Of a stretch of 64,000 nt of DNA, positions 1-10,610 are shown piece by piece; position 1 is the first letter of the stretch, and each line of letters begins with the position of its first letter. The DNA lies in contig JBBIIL010000004.1 of NCBI GenBank assembly GCA_037446495.1, positions 1 through 64,000 on the forward strand, written 5' to 3'. The translations under genes and the position numbers were made by a program. The notes below the pieces were generated by a model. The model saw nothing but the letters and a program-made list of their open reading frames with translations. It did no database searches and was not told where the DNA came from. The stretch is from CAIXZV01 sp037446495 (GTDB lineage Bacteria > Chloroflexota > Limnocylindria > Limnocylindrales > CSP1-4).

Positions 1-458
1 CCTTTGGGTCCGGCGTCAACCGTCAGCGGCTGCTTGGTTCGGCCCGCCATGGCTGCACCGGCAGCGGCGGCGCCCGCCCCGCCAGCCAAGGCGCCTCCAG
101 CACCGGCCGCGGCCGATTTGCCGCGAACGCCGCTGCTCGAGTTGCCCGGCGGCACGGCGGGCTGCGGCTCGAGGTCCGCCCCTGAAGCCAGCGCTCCCTC
201 GTACTCCGCGACGGACGCGAACACCGGCAGGCCCGCAGACGCGGCCAGCGCCCGCGCCGTGGGGTCCGGCGCCACGACGTCCAGCCGGCGCCCGGCATCC
301 TGCGCCTCGCGGGCGAGCAGTCGGAAGTTGATGCGCGAGGTGGCGACCCGCGACCCCGACGGGATGAACATCGCCACCCGCGCCTCGGCCGCGCTGCGGA
401 TGCGCGCCGCCGCGGTGGTGATCTCGTCCTCGACGTCCAGATAGACGATCGTCGCCAT
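1..458 (-). CDS. Partial hypothetical protein, runs off the left edge
   Basis: About 152 residues are visible from an ATG whose complement lies at 456-458; the reading frame is open to the window edge. The first ~90 residues form a compact alpha/beta-looking domain beginning MATIVYLDVEDEITTAAARI, with a conserved-looking SRVATSRINFRLLAREA segment. An Ala/Gly/Pro-rich low-complexity linker with a basic patch follows, and the rest lies outside. From memory, similar N-terminal domains occur in Chloroflexota proteins annotated as baseplate-J-like or hypothetical; this is weak evidence. It begins 11 bp after the stop of the actin-like ATPase, so the two are probably co-transcribed. No function is assigned. 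Confidence 0.6.
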   Translation of the reverse strand, partial: MATIVYLDVEDEITTAAARIRSAAEARVAMFIPSGSRVATSRINFRLLAREAQDAGRRLDVVAPDPTARALAASAGLPVFASVAEYEGALASGADLEPQPAVPPGNSSSGVRGKSAAAGAGGALAGGAGAAAAGAAMAGRTKQPLTVDAGPK

Positions 459-469
459 GCGGGCGAAGC

Positions 470-1732
470 CTAGACCTTCATCGCGCGCAGGACCCTGCGC
501 AATGTGGCGTCGAGCGGGTCCTCGGCGGTGTGCAGCTCGATCGCCTGGTACGCGAGGCCGAGCGGCGTCACGTCCTGCTGGTCGACGAGCAGGTCGGTGG
601 CGTCGGAGATGTCGGTGACCTGCTCCGGTGACATGACGGTCACCTCGGGCGGTCGCGCGAACGGCAGCCGCTTCCAGAACCGCTCCGCCGCAAGGGCCTG
701 CTGGACCTCGGGCAGTCGCGAGCCGCCGCCGCAGAGGTAGATCCGGCTCGGCAGCAACTCCCCGGCCGCCAGCTCGTCCATGACCAACTCCACGCCGGCC
801 GCCCAGACGGCGACGTCGTCGCGCACGATCTCGGCGACCTCGTTCGCCCGCTCGACCCCCAGGCCGCGTGCGAAGTCCACTTTGAGCGACTCGGCGCGCG
901 GGAAGGGCAGGTCCAGCCGATCCGCGATGGACTTGGTGAAGGCGCGCCCGCCCAGCGCGAACATCCGCGTGCCCTCGATGCCGCCCTGGCGCACCAGCGC
1001 GACATCGGTGGTGCCGCCGCCCACGTCAACGAACAGGGCGCCAGCCTGGCGGACGTTGTCCGCGCCCAGCACCCTGGCCACGGCGTACGGCTCCGCCACC
1101 ACCTCGAGCAGCTCGAGGTCCAGCTGGCTGGCCACTGACTGCAGCGCGCCGAGGTGCACGAGCGGGGCGAAGGCGTTGAAGATGCCGATCCTGACGTGGC
1201 GACCCTGGAAGCCCGCCGGGTTGGAGAGCGCGTACCCGTCGATCGAGGCGCCGACGACCGCGCTGTGGACGAGGCGCACGTCAACCTGCGGCAGGCCCGT
1301 CTCCCAGGTGATCGACCGCTCGGCCTCGCGCAGTGCCTCGCGCTGGACGCTCTCGATCAGCTTCATGAGCTCGGCGTCGTTGATCGGCAGGCCTGGCTTC
1401 TTGCGCTCCTGGGTGACCGTCGTCGTGAAGCCCTTGACGAGTTCGCCGGCGATCCCGATGACGACCTGGGACGGGCGGAAGCCGGCCATCTCCTCGGCCT
1501 CCTGGAGCGCCACCGAGCAGTTGTCCACCACCGCGGCGATGTCCGCCACCGTACCGGACTGCATGTGGCTGAGGCCCTGGCGCTTCCGGCCGACACCGCG
1601 GACCGTGCCGTGCCCCTCGTCATCGATCTCGAAGACCAGCGCCTTGGCGTACTCCGTGCCGATATCGAGGGCCGTGCACGCCGCGGGCGCCGGCACCTCG
1701 TCGCGGCTCCAGATCCGCCGCAGGAACGACAT
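470..1732 (-). CDS. FtsA/PilM-like actin-fold ATPase
   Basis: The 420-residue protein has the ASKHA nucleotide-binding signature: phosphate-1 motif ALDIGTEYAK at residues 21-30, phosphate-2 motif FVDVGGGTTDVAL at 234-246, and adenosine motif IYLCGGGSRLP at 331-341. This combination is typical of FtsA, PilM and related SHS2-containing proteins that link cytoskeletal or secretion assemblies to the membrane. There is no clear C-terminal amphipathic helix of the FtsA type, and no ftsZ or pil genes are visible, so the exact role is open. The start is supported by GAGGGA about 5 nt upstream. It lies 34 bp downstream of alaS and 11 bp upstream of the partial gene. Cell division or a pilus-like apparatus are both possible. 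Confidence 0.75.
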   Translation of the reverse strand: MSFLRRIWSRDEVPAPAACTALDIGTEYAKALVFEIDDEGHGTVRGVGRKRQGLSHMQSGTVADIAAVVDNCSVALQEAEEMAGFRPSQVVIGIAGELVKGFTTTVTQERKKPGLPINDAELMKLIESVQREALREAERSITWETGLPQVDVRLVHSAVVGASIDGYALSNPAGFQGRHVRIGIFNAFAPLVHLGALQSVASQLDLELLEVVAEPYAVARVLGADNVRQAGALFVDVGGGTTDVALVRQGGIEGTRMFALGGRAFTKSIADRLDLPFPRAESLKVDFARGLGVERANEVAEIVRDDVAVWAAGVELVMDELAAGELLPSRIYLCGGGSRLPEVQQALAAERFWKRLPFARPPEVTVMSPEQVTDISDATDLLVDQQDVTPLGLAYQAIELHTAEDPLDATLRRVLRAMKV

Positions 1733-1766
1733 CTAGTCCCTCACCCCTCGCTTCGTCGCAGCCTGG

Positions 1767-4586
1767 TCAGCCGCCGGCCTGCTCCACCACCGCAGCCCGC
1801 ACGGCAGCGATGGCGTCGGCAAGCCCGTCACGCTTGGTGCCCCTTCCCTGGGCCATCTCCGGGCGCCCGCCGCCCCGCCCGTCGATCCTGGCGACGCCCT
1901 GAGCGACGAGCGAGCCCGCCGTGACGCCCCGCCGCACCAGATCGTCGCTGACGGTGACGAACAGCTGCGGCTCGTCCGCGTCGAGGCCCACGGCGATCAC
2001 GCCCGACGGCAGCGAGCCCCGGATGTCCTTGGCGAGCCCCTTGAGCTCGTCGATGGACGCCACGGCGCCGGACCAGCCGACAAAGCGGACGCCGGGGGCG
2101 ATCTCGTGCGCCCCGGCAGCGATGTCGCCCGGCTTCGGGCGGTCGCCCGCCGCGGGGCCGGACCTGAGGCGCCGCTTCGTCTCGCGCAGCTCATTCTGGA
2201 GCTGCGCGATCCGCTCCTCGAGCGCGTCCGGGGTCCGGGCGCCGACCGCCGCCGCCGCGCGGTCCAGCAGGGCGAACCGCTCCTCCATGAGCGTGTCCGC
2301 CGCGGCGCCGGTGACCCCCTCGATGCGCCGGATCCCCGACCCGATGCTCTTCTCGGACGTGATGACGAAGTTGCCGATCTGCCCCGACGCGCGGCAGTGG
2401 GTGCCGCCGCACAGCTCGTGGCTGAAGCCCTCGACGCGGATCGTCCGGACCCGCTCGCCGTACTTCTCGTCGAAGAACGCGTCGGCGCCGGCGCCCTGCG
2501 CCTCGGCCATGGACATCCACTCCACGCTGACCGGGCGGTCCTCGCGGACGACGCGCCGGACCTCGCGCTCGATCTCGAGCCGCTCGTCGTCGGTGAGGCC
2601 GCGCTCGAACGGGAAGTCGAAGCGCAGGTAGTCGGGATGGACGAGTGAGCCCGCCTGGCGCGCCCGCTCCCCAACGGCGTTGCGCAGCGCGCGGTGGAGC
2701 AGGTGCGTGCCCGTGTGGTTGCGCATCGTGTCGGCACGCCGCTCGGCGTCCACGATGCAGAGCAGCTGGTCGCCGACGCTGACCCGCCCTCGCAGGACCC
2801 CGCGGTGGATCATCAGGCCGGCCGTCTGCGTGCCGGCGACCCGTTGGACGTCATCCACGGTGAGCAGCGCGTCAGACCCGAGGACCTGCCACCCGCCCGC
2901 AGGTCCCGTCGGCGCTGCGACCATGATCCCGACGTCGGCGACCTGGCCGCCCGACTCCGCATAGAACGGCGTCTGGTCGAGGACCAGCTCGACGCGCGCG
3001 GCAGGTCCGATCCGCAGCTCCACCTCGGGGACCGCCTCGAGCGTCTGGTATTCGGTGCCGTCGCGCAGGATGGCGACGACCCGGCCGACCGCGTTGGTGG
3101 CGTCGTAGCCGAGGAACTGCGTGGGGCCGGTCCGGGCGAGGATCTCGGCGTATTGCGACGCCGCCAGGTTCGCCTCGGCGAGGCCTGACTTGGTGTTCGC
3201 GCGGCTCCGGTCCCGCTGCTCCGCGAGCGCGTCCTGGAACCCTGCGAGGTCTGTCCGGACGCCGTACTCGGCGGCTAGCTCGACGGTGAGGTCGATGGGG
3301 AAGCCGTACGTGTCGTGCAGCTTGAAGGCCACCGCGCCCGGGAGCACTGGAGCCTCGGGCGGGAGCCTGTCCGCCTGGCGGCCGATGACGCGCTCGTTGG
3401 ACGTGAGCGGGATGAGCGCCTCCTCGAGCTGGCCCATGCCCGCCTCGAGGGTGCGGCTGAACTGGCGCTCCTCGCGCTCGATGGTTGCGAGCACCTCGCC
3501 TCGGCGCTCGAGGAGGTGCGGGTACGCGTCCGACATGGTGTCGATGACGACCTTGGCCGTCTCGCCCAGGAACGGCTCGTGGCGGCCGAGCAGGCGCCCG
3601 TGTCGGATGGCCCGCCGCATGATGCGGCGCATCACGTAGCCGCGGCCCTCGTTGGACGGCTGGACGCCGTCGGCGGCGAGGAACGTCACGGCGCGGGAGT
3701 GGTCTGCGATCACCTGGTAGGAGAAGCGGCTCGCCTCGAACGCGTCCGGGTCGGAGCCCAGGAGGTCGCGCATCTTGGCGTGGATCGGCGCGAACAGGTC
3801 CGTGTCGTAGTTGCTCGCGACGCCCTGGACCACCGAGGCCACGCGCTCGAGGCCCATGCCGGTGTCCACCCCGGGCGCCGGGAGCGGCGTGAGCGAGCGG
3901 TCCGGGTGGAGCTCGAACTCCATGAACACCAGGTTCCAGACCTCGAGCCAGCGGGGGCAGTGCTCGGAGTGGTCCGGCACGCACTCCGGGCCTTCCGAGA
4001 GGTGGGCGCCCCGGTCATAGTGGAGCTCGGAGCAGGGACCGCACGGGCCGACGTCGGCCATGCGCCACCAGTTCTTCTCGTCGCCGGCCGGGAAGTCGCC
4101 CCAGCGGACCAGTCGCTCCGGCGGCAGGCCGATCTCGTTGCGCCAGACGTCGTGCGCGAAGTCGTCGGTCGAGTAGACCGTGGCGGCGAGGCGCTCGGCA
4201 GGAATCTGGAGGTCGCGGGTGAGGAAGTCCCACGCCCAGTGGATGGCCTCGCGCTTGAAGTAGTCGCCGAAGCTCCAGTTGCCCAGCATCTCGAACAGCG
4301 TGTGGTGCCGCGGCGTGCGGCCCACCTCCTCGAAGTCGTTGTGCTTCCCGGCCACCCGCAGGCAGCGCTGGTAGTCCACGGCGCGGACGTAGTCGCGCTT
4401 CTCCACCCCGGTGAGGGCGTCCTTGAACTGGACCATGCCGGAGTTGGTGAACAGGAGCGTCTGGTCGCCTGCGGGCACCAGGCTTGCGCTGGGCACCACC
4501 GTGTGGCCCCGCTCCGCGAAGAACTCGATGAAGCGGGCACGGATCTCGGCTGCGGACAGGAACGGGATCAGCGCATCGGTGGACAT
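1767..4586 (-). CDS. alaS: Alanine--tRNA ligase (AlaRS)
   Basis: This 939-residue protein charges tRNA-Ala and clears mischarged Ser/Gly. It has the class II catalytic core at the N terminus (RARFIEFFAERGHTVVPSAS, then LLFTNSGMVQFK). The editing domain has zinc-binding HTGTH near residue 622 and CGGTHC near 724, and a DHHA1 C-terminal domain has GGGRPEMAQG near 903. Length and domain order are normal for bacteria. I chose ATG at 4586 over an in-frame start 17 codons upstream because the core begins there and TACCAT lies 7 nt before it, which fits the leaderless pattern in this window. It is followed closely by the actin-like ATPase gene. Confidence 0.97.
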   Translation of the reverse strand: MSTDALIPFLSAAEIRARFIEFFAERGHTVVPSASLVPAGDQTLLFTNSGMVQFKDALTGVEKRDYVRAVDYQRCLRVAGKHNDFEEVGRTPRHHTLFEMLGNWSFGDYFKREAIHWAWDFLTRDLQIPAERLAATVYSTDDFAHDVWRNEIGLPPERLVRWGDFPAGDEKNWWRMADVGPCGPCSELHYDRGAHLSEGPECVPDHSEHCPRWLEVWNLVFMEFELHPDRSLTPLPAPGVDTGMGLERVASVVQGVASNYDTDLFAPIHAKMRDLLGSDPDAFEASRFSYQVIADHSRAVTFLAADGVQPSNEGRGYVMRRIMRRAIRHGRLLGRHEPFLGETAKVVIDTMSDAYPHLLERRGEVLATIEREERQFSRTLEAGMGQLEEALIPLTSNERVIGRQADRLPPEAPVLPGAVAFKLHDTYGFPIDLTVELAAEYGVRTDLAGFQDALAEQRDRSRANTKSGLAEANLAASQYAEILARTGPTQFLGYDATNAVGRVVAILRDGTEYQTLEAVPEVELRIGPAARVELVLDQTPFYAESGGQVADVGIMVAAPTGPAGGWQVLGSDALLTVDDVQRVAGTQTAGLMIHRGVLRGRVSVGDQLLCIVDAERRADTMRNHTGTHLLHRALRNAVGERARQAGSLVHPDYLRFDFPFERGLTDDERLEIEREVRRVVREDRPVSVEWMSMAEAQGAGADAFFDEKYGERVRTIRVEGFSHELCGGTHCRASGQIGNFVITSEKSIGSGIRRIEGVTGAAADTLMEERFALLDRAAAAVGARTPDALEERIAQLQNELRETKRRLRSGPAAGDRPKPGDIAAGAHEIAPGVRFVGWSGAVASIDELKGLAKDIRGSLPSGVIAVGLDADEPQLFVTVSDDLVRRGVTAGSLVAQGVARIDGRGGGRPEMAQGRGTKRDGLADAIAAVRAAVVEQAGG

Positions 4587-4593
4587 CGGCGCA

Positions 4594-4599
4594 ATGGTA
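4594..4599 (-). promoter_or_regulatory. Candidate -10 of alaS (leaderless type)
   Basis: TACCAT on the minus strand ends 7 nt before the alaS ATG, which would place transcription initiation at or next to the start codon. No Shine-Dalgarno is seen. No convincing -35 was identified. Confidence 0.4.
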
Positions 4600-4732
4600 C
4601 CCAACGGTGGGCGTCGTCCTTGCGCGGAAGCGGACACGCCCGGCGCGGTGGTGCGCCGACGGGCCTGCGCGGCCCGACATCGCGATGGGCGAGGCGAACG
4701 GTCTGGGCAGCGGCTCCAGCCCGGATGCGCCT

Positions 4733-4936
4733 TCAGCGGTCGGTCGGGCTCGGCTTGGAGAGGGCGCCCATGCGCGACCGCACGATCGGGGCTCCCGCCA
4801 CCGCGGCACCCACCAGTGCCCCGGCGATCAGGCTGCCCACAAACGCGATCGACGCCCGATCCGCCCCGACGAGGCGCCCTGCAACCTGGGACAGCGCGGC
4901 GGCGAACGAGGGCAGGCCATCGCGCTCGCCGCTCAC
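4733..4936 (-). CDS. Small hydrophobic protein of 67 residues
   Basis: A short frame starts with GTG that overlaps the stop of the preceding membrane protein (GTGA at 4936-4933). The 67-residue product has one Gly/Ala-rich hydrophobic helix at about residues 29-52 and short polar ends, ending KPSPTDR. I recognise no family. Its reality rests on the tight GTGA coupling with a gene that is itself GTGA-coupled to mnmA, and on codon usage similar to the neighbours. It could be a small membrane component acting with the 94-residue protein upstream. A longer frame reaching 5089 is read through the neighbour and is not preferred. Confidence 0.55.
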   Translation of the reverse strand: MSGERDGLPSFAAALSQVAGRLVGADRASIAFVGSLIAGALVGAAVAGAPIVRSRMGALSKPSPTDR

Positions 4937-5217
4937 GCGCCCGGCTCCCGCCGATCCGGGCCCAGAGTGGCCACGATGGCGACGAAGCCGATGCCGAGCC
5001 ACGCGACGATCGACGCCGGGATCAGCGCGAAGTCGCCGATGGCCGGGAACGTGATGCCCACCTGCGCGCCGATCGCCGCCCCCGCCCACGAGCCGAGGGC
5101 TGCCGCGAGGTACGTGAGCGGCAGCCGACCCCCCGATTCACCGCGGATCAGCACGTAGAGCGCGGTGTGGACCAGACCCAGCAGCAGTGCGAGCGGGAGG
5201 CCGGGCCCGATGCTCAC
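4933..5217 (-). CDS. Small integral membrane protein of 94 residues
   Basis: The protein starts at a GTG inside the mnmA stop (GTGA at 5217-5214) and ends in a second GTGA overlap with the next small gene. The 94 residues contain three likely membrane helices, at about residues 5-25, 34-54 and 63-85, separated by short loops, with a charged tail GPDRREPGA. No family is recognised. The double translational coupling downstream of the tRNA thiolase MnmA is visible in the sequence; a functional link to tRNA modification is not implied and would be speculation. Confidence 0.65.
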   Translation of the reverse strand: MSIGPGLPLALLLGLVHTALYVLIRGESGGRLPLTYLAAALGSWAGAAIGAQVGITFPAIGDFALIPASIVAWLGIGFVAIVATLGPDRREPGA

Positions 5218-6398
5218 GAGGCGGGACCTGCACCGACGGGTCGCTGCGCGCCGACGATTGGCGGCTGCGCTGTCTGGGCCGCGATCTTGCCGCCCCCCAG
5301 GCACGACTCCCCCTGGTACAGGACGCAGGCCTGCCCGGGTGCGGCGGCCCACACGGGAGCGTCGAGCTCCGCGATCCACCGGCCGCCGAGCGCCGGCTCC
5401 TCGGACGAGGCGGGGCGAACCGTGGCGCCCACCAGCGGGGCGCGGTGGCGGATGCGGACATGCGCCCGGAAGGGACGCCAAGCTCCGGCGTGGTCCGCGC
5501 TGGACGGCGGGGCGTCCGCGATGAACGATGCCGCCTCGATGTGGACCGTCCGCGTCTCGAGGTCGCTGCGCCGGCCGAGCTGGATGGTGTTCGTCGCCGC
5601 GTCCACGCGGGCCACGAAGCGCGGCTCGCCGAGCGCGACGCCCAGCCCGCGGCGCTGGCCCACCGTGAACCCGGCCGCGCCCCCGTGCTCGCCCACGAGC
5701 GTGCCGTCCGCGTCCAGGACCGGTCCCTGCTCGGGCGCCCAGCCGCCTCGGGTCCGCAGCTCCGTCCGGTAGTCACCGCCCGAAACGAAGCAGATCTCCT
5801 GGCTCTCGGGCTTGTCGGCGGTGCCGAGGCCCAGCGAGCGGGCAATCGCGCGGACCTGCGGCTTCTCGAGGTCGCCCAGCGGGAACCGGCTGTACCACAG
5901 CTGCTCCTGGCGCAGGCCATAGAGGAAATACGTCTGGTCCTTCTGGGCGTCAGCGGCGGTGCCGAGCCGGGCGCGGGGCCCGTCGCGTGTCGCGTCCACG
6001 TGGCGGCGCGCGTAATGGCCGGTCGCCACGGACTCGCAGCCGTACAGGCCCCGGGCGCGGCCCAGCAGGGCGCCGAACTTCACGACGGTATTGCACTCGA
6101 CGCATGGCGACGGCGTGCGCCCGTGGGTGTAGTCATCGACGAACGGGCCGATGACCCCCCTGGCGAACTCGCGCTCGAGGTTCAGGGTGTAGAACGGGAT
6201 CCCGAGTCGGGCCGCGACCCGGCGCGCGTCGTCCGCGGCGTCGGCCGAGCAGCAGGACTTGCGGAACTCGGCGTAGCTGTCGGCCACGTCGTGGAGGCGC
6301 ATCCAGACCCCGACGACCTCGTGCCCCTGCTCGTGGAGGAGCGCCGCGGCAACCGAGGAGTCGACGCCCCCGGACATGGCGACGAGGATCCGGCTCAT
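5214..6398 (-). CDS. mnmA: tRNA-specific 2-thiouridylase MnmA
   Basis: The 394-residue protein thiolates U34 of Lys, Glu and Gln tRNAs, using sulfur passed from a cysteine desulfurase. The PP-loop SGGVDSS is at residues 9-15. The catalytic cysteines are C99 (in SPCVECN) and C203 (in QEICFV), at nearly the same spacing as in the E. coli enzyme. GQRRGLG and a C-terminal beta-barrel follow. Two genes upstream lies a NifS/IscS-type desulfurase, the plausible sulfur donor. TACAAT ends 6 nt before the ATG with no Shine-Dalgarno, so the transcript is probably leaderless. Two small membrane-protein genes overlap its end. Confidence 0.96.
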   Translation of the reverse strand: MSRILVAMSGGVDSSVAAALLHEQGHEVVGVWMRLHDVADSYAEFRKSCCSADAADDARRVAARLGIPFYTLNLEREFARGVIGPFVDDYTHGRTPSPCVECNTVVKFGALLGRARGLYGCESVATGHYARRHVDATRDGPRARLGTAADAQKDQTYFLYGLRQEQLWYSRFPLGDLEKPQVRAIARSLGLGTADKPESQEICFVSGGDYRTELRTRGGWAPEQGPVLDADGTLVGEHGGAAGFTVGQRRGLGVALGEPRFVARVDAATNTIQLGRRSDLETRTVHIEAASFIADAPPSSADHAGAWRPFRAHVRIRHRAPLVGATVRPASSEEPALGGRWIAELDAPVWAAAPGQACVLYQGESCLGGGKIAAQTAQPPIVGAQRPVGAGPAS

Positions 6399-6404
6399 CG
6401 GCGG

Positions 6405-6410
6405 ATTGTA
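6405..6410 (-). promoter_or_regulatory. Candidate -10 of mnmA (leaderless type)
   Basis: TACAAT, a near-consensus -10, lies 6 nt before the mnmA ATG. It sits in the 42-bp gap after the BadF-type kinase gene, so mnmA can be transcribed on its own. Confidence 0.55.
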
Positions 6411-6440
6411 GCGGCGCGACGCCCCGGAGCCCCCAGCTTG

Positions 6441-7334
6441 TCAGGAGCGCGGCGGGAAGTCCCATGGCGAGACCCGGCCGGCCCAGGCATCCCGGGCGAG
6501 CAGCGCCGCGCCCTCGACCGGATCCCTCTCGAGCGCCACGAGTCGGGCGCCCGGCGCGCCGGCCACGACGGCCGCCCGAATGCGGCTCGCCAGCCATGGC
6601 GAGGCCTCGAGGAGGCCGCCGTAGACGATCACGGCGGGTCTCGGCCCGAGTCCGAGCCGCTCCCGTTCCTGTCCCACCGACGACGTCACGCGGGCACACC
6701 AGCGGTCCACGATGCGTGCCGGGTACCGGTCGCCTGCCGCGGCCGCGCGCGCCACCGCGGCGCCCAGCTGCGCCACCGCCGGATCCGGCCGCCGGCCGCG
6801 CCAGGCGAGGTCCGCGGCGTCGATGGCTGCCGCCAGCTCGGGCGACACGCCACCACGCCTTGCCGCCCTCGCGGCCAACGCGCCCAGGACGTATCCGCCG
6901 CCGAAGATCCCGTGCCCGCGGTCGGTGACGCGTCCATCCGGCCCGCGACCGATGACGTTGCCGCCCGTCGACACGGGCACCACGAGGCCCACGCCGTCGG
7001 GGGTGCCGCAGCGCAGCACCGCCGTCGTGTCGTTGGCAGCCATGACCCGCGCGGACGGCATCCGCGCCACCAGCTCCCGCTCCATGGCCCGCGCCTGCGC
7101 CGGCCGGTCCAGTCCGGCCCCCGCGACGAACACGAGCGCCGGCGGCTCCCCGACGGCGTCCAAGACGACCGCCGCGATCCGCTCTGCGGCAACGCCCAAC
7201 CCGTGTCGCTTGGGGTTGGCGCCCTCGCCCTCGGAACGCCCCAGGACAGACCCGTCCGGCCGGACGGCGAGCGCGACGGTCTTGGTGGCGCCAGCGTCGA
7301 CGCCGACGAGGACGGCCTCGCCTGCCGCGGTCAC
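6441..7334 (-). CDS. BadF/BadG-type ATPase, N-acetylglucosamine kinase-like
   Basis: The 297-residue protein begins with the ASKHA phosphate-1 loop GVDAGATKT at residues 11-19. A VVPVSTGGNVIGRG segment and a GIFGGGYVLGALAARA helix follow, both typical of the BadF/BadG/BcrA/BcrD family. Within that family its size and loop fit the N-acetylglucosamine kinase branch (sugar plus ATP to sugar-6-phosphate) better than the 2-hydroxyacyl-CoA dehydratase activators. The start is GTG within the stop of the cysteine desulfurase gene (GTGA at 7334-7331); the longer frame upstream reads through that neighbour. Substrate is inferred only; amino-sugar recycling from cell wall would suit a peptidoglycan-rich cell. 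Confidence 0.75.
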   Translation of the reverse strand: MTAAGEAVLVGVDAGATKTVALAVRPDGSVLGRSEGEGANPKRHGLGVAAERIAAVVLDAVGEPPALVFVAGAGLDRPAQARAMERELVARMPSARVMAANDTTAVLRCGTPDGVGLVVPVSTGGNVIGRGPDGRVTDRGHGIFGGGYVLGALAARAARRGGVSPELAAAIDAADLAWRGRRPDPAVAQLGAAVARAAAAGDRYPARIVDRWCARVTSSVGQERERLGLGPRPAVIVYGGLLEASPWLASRIRAAVVAGAPGARLVALERDPVEGAALLARDAWAGRVSPWDFPPRS

Positions 7335-8512
7335 GGCCGGGTGCCGGGCGCCCCCGCGATCTGGGCGATCGGACTGCCGCCGCCCACGCGCGCCAGCACG
7401 GCCGGCACCACGCGACACGCCTCGTCCACCTCGGCGTCGGTCGTGGTCCGGCCCAGCGAGAGGCGCAACTGGCCGCGCGCCTCCTCGGGCGGATAGCCCA
7501 TCGCCGTGAGCACGTGGCTGACCTCGGCGGAGCCGGTGGCGCAGGCGGAGCCGGTGGAGATGGCGATCCCCTCGAGGTCCAGCGCGAGCGCCACAGACCC
7601 GCCCTCGGTCCCGCGAGCGACGAAGGATGCGATGTGCGGCAGGCGGTCCGTGGGGTGTCCTGTCGCCTCCACTCGCCCACTCGCGAGGAGCGCGGCCGAC
7701 AGCCGGTCGCGCTGGGAGCGGACCCTCGGGACCAGCTCCGCGCGCTCAGCAGCCCGCAGCTCGAACGCCCTCGCCATCCCCACGGCGCCGGCCACGTTCT
7801 CCGTGCCCGCACGCCGATGCCGCTCCTGCCCCCCGCCGTGCTGCTGGGAGAGGATGTGCGTACCCCGTCGGATCCACAGCGCTCCCACGCCCTTGGGCCC
7901 CTCGATCTTGTGCGCGGCCAGCGAGACCAAGTCGGCGCCCAGCGCCTCGACATCCAGCTCGCTCCACGGCGCGGCCTGCACCGCGTCCACGTGGAGCAGG
8001 ATCCCGCGGCGGGCGTGCACGCGCTCCGCGATCTCCGCGACGGGCTGCAGGGTCCCGACCTCGTTGTTGCCCAGGATCACGGAGACGACGATCGTGCGAT
8101 CCGTGAGCGCCTGCTCGACCTCGTCCGGATCGACGCGGCCATACCGGTCCACGCCCACCTCGAGCGCCTCGAACCCGAACTTCTCGAGGTAGCGGAGCGT
8201 GTGCGCAGTAGCGTGGTGCTCCACGGCCGTGGTGACCAGCCGGTGGCCGCGCGACCGGCCTGCCCAGGCAGCACCCTTGAGCGCGAGATTCGTCGCCTCG
8301 GTGCCGCCGCCCGTGAACACGATCTCGCGCGGGTCCGCGCCGATCGCCCGCGCCAGTCGCTCGTGCGCGTCGTCGAGCGCCTCGCGCGCCGCGCGGCCGA
8401 ACGCGTGCGCCGACGACGGGTTCCCGAAGACGCCGCCCAGGAGCGGCAGCATGGCCTCGAGCACCTCGGGCCGGACGGGGGTGGTGGCGGCGTGGTCGAG
8501 GTAGATCGGCAT
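7331..8512 (-). CDS. Cysteine desulfurase (NifS/IscS family)
   Basis: This PLP enzyme of 393 residues converts cysteine to alanine and passes persulfide sulfur on. It starts MPIYLDHAATTPVRPEVLEA. The PLP lysine is K202 in AAHKIEGPKG, and the persulfide cysteine is C324 in STGSACATGS, on the loop typical of the IscS/NifS group. ATG at 8512 is chosen over a start 14 codons upstream because family members begin with MPIYLD and TACAAT lies 9 nt before it. With MnmA two genes downstream it probably supplies tRNA thiolation; iron-sulfur assembly is also possible, but no iscU or sufBCD genes are in view. Confidence 0.94.
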   Translation of the reverse strand: MPIYLDHAATTPVRPEVLEAMLPLLGGVFGNPSSAHAFGRAAREALDDAHERLARAIGADPREIVFTGGGTEATNLALKGAAWAGRSRGHRLVTTAVEHHATAHTLRYLEKFGFEALEVGVDRYGRVDPDEVEQALTDRTIVVSVILGNNEVGTLQPVAEIAERVHARRGILLHVDAVQAAPWSELDVEALGADLVSLAAHKIEGPKGVGALWIRRGTHILSQQHGGGQERHRRAGTENVAGAVGMARAFELRAAERAELVPRVRSQRDRLSAALLASGRVEATGHPTDRLPHIASFVARGTEGGSVALALDLEGIAISTGSACATGSAEVSHVLTAMGYPPEEARGQLRLSLGRTTTDAEVDEACRVVPAVLARVGGGSPIAQIAGAPGTRP

Positions 8513-8521
8513 CGTGGCCCG

Positions 8522-8527
8522 ATTGTA
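8522..8527 (-). promoter_or_regulatory. Candidate -10 of the cysteine desulfurase gene
   Basis: TACAAT lies 9 nt before the ATG at 8512, giving a predicted leader of only about 2 nt. It sits in the 78-bp gap after typA. Confidence 0.5.
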
Positions 8528-8590
8528 CGACCCGGCTCGCCCACTGCCGCTCAAACGGGCAGTCCCGTCACCGGCCCCGAGGCGCCCGGA

Positions 8591-10516
<1,926 letters not shown>

Positions 10517-10526
10517 GGGCTGAGTA

Positions 10527-10532
10527 AGTGTC
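10527..10532 (-). promoter_or_regulatory. Candidate -10 of typA
   Basis: GACACT on the minus strand lies 10 nt before the typA ATG; no Shine-Dalgarno is seen in the short interval. Confidence 0.35.
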
Positions 10533-10580
10533 GCACATGCCTGCCGTTCGGGCCGGCCCGCCCGGCCGCCACGCCGCGGC

Positions 10581-10586
10581 TACACT
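10581..10586 (+). promoter_or_regulatory. Candidate -10 for the MobA-like gene
   Basis: TACACT lies 24 nt upstream of the ATG at 10611, with a strong Shine-Dalgarno (AGGAGG) between them. This is a conventional leadered arrangement, in contrast to the divergent typA start. Confidence 0.4.
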
Positions 10587-10610
10587 CCTGTCCGTGCAGG
10601 AGGAGCCCGT

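Noticed and set aside
3315..5054. A 579-codon plus-strand frame over alaS
   Set aside because: Antisense to alaS, with Arg/Glu/His-rich translation typical of a shadow frame.
5187..7496. A 769-codon plus-strand frame
   Set aside because: Covers mnmA and the BadF-type kinase on the opposite strand, both supported by catalytic motifs.
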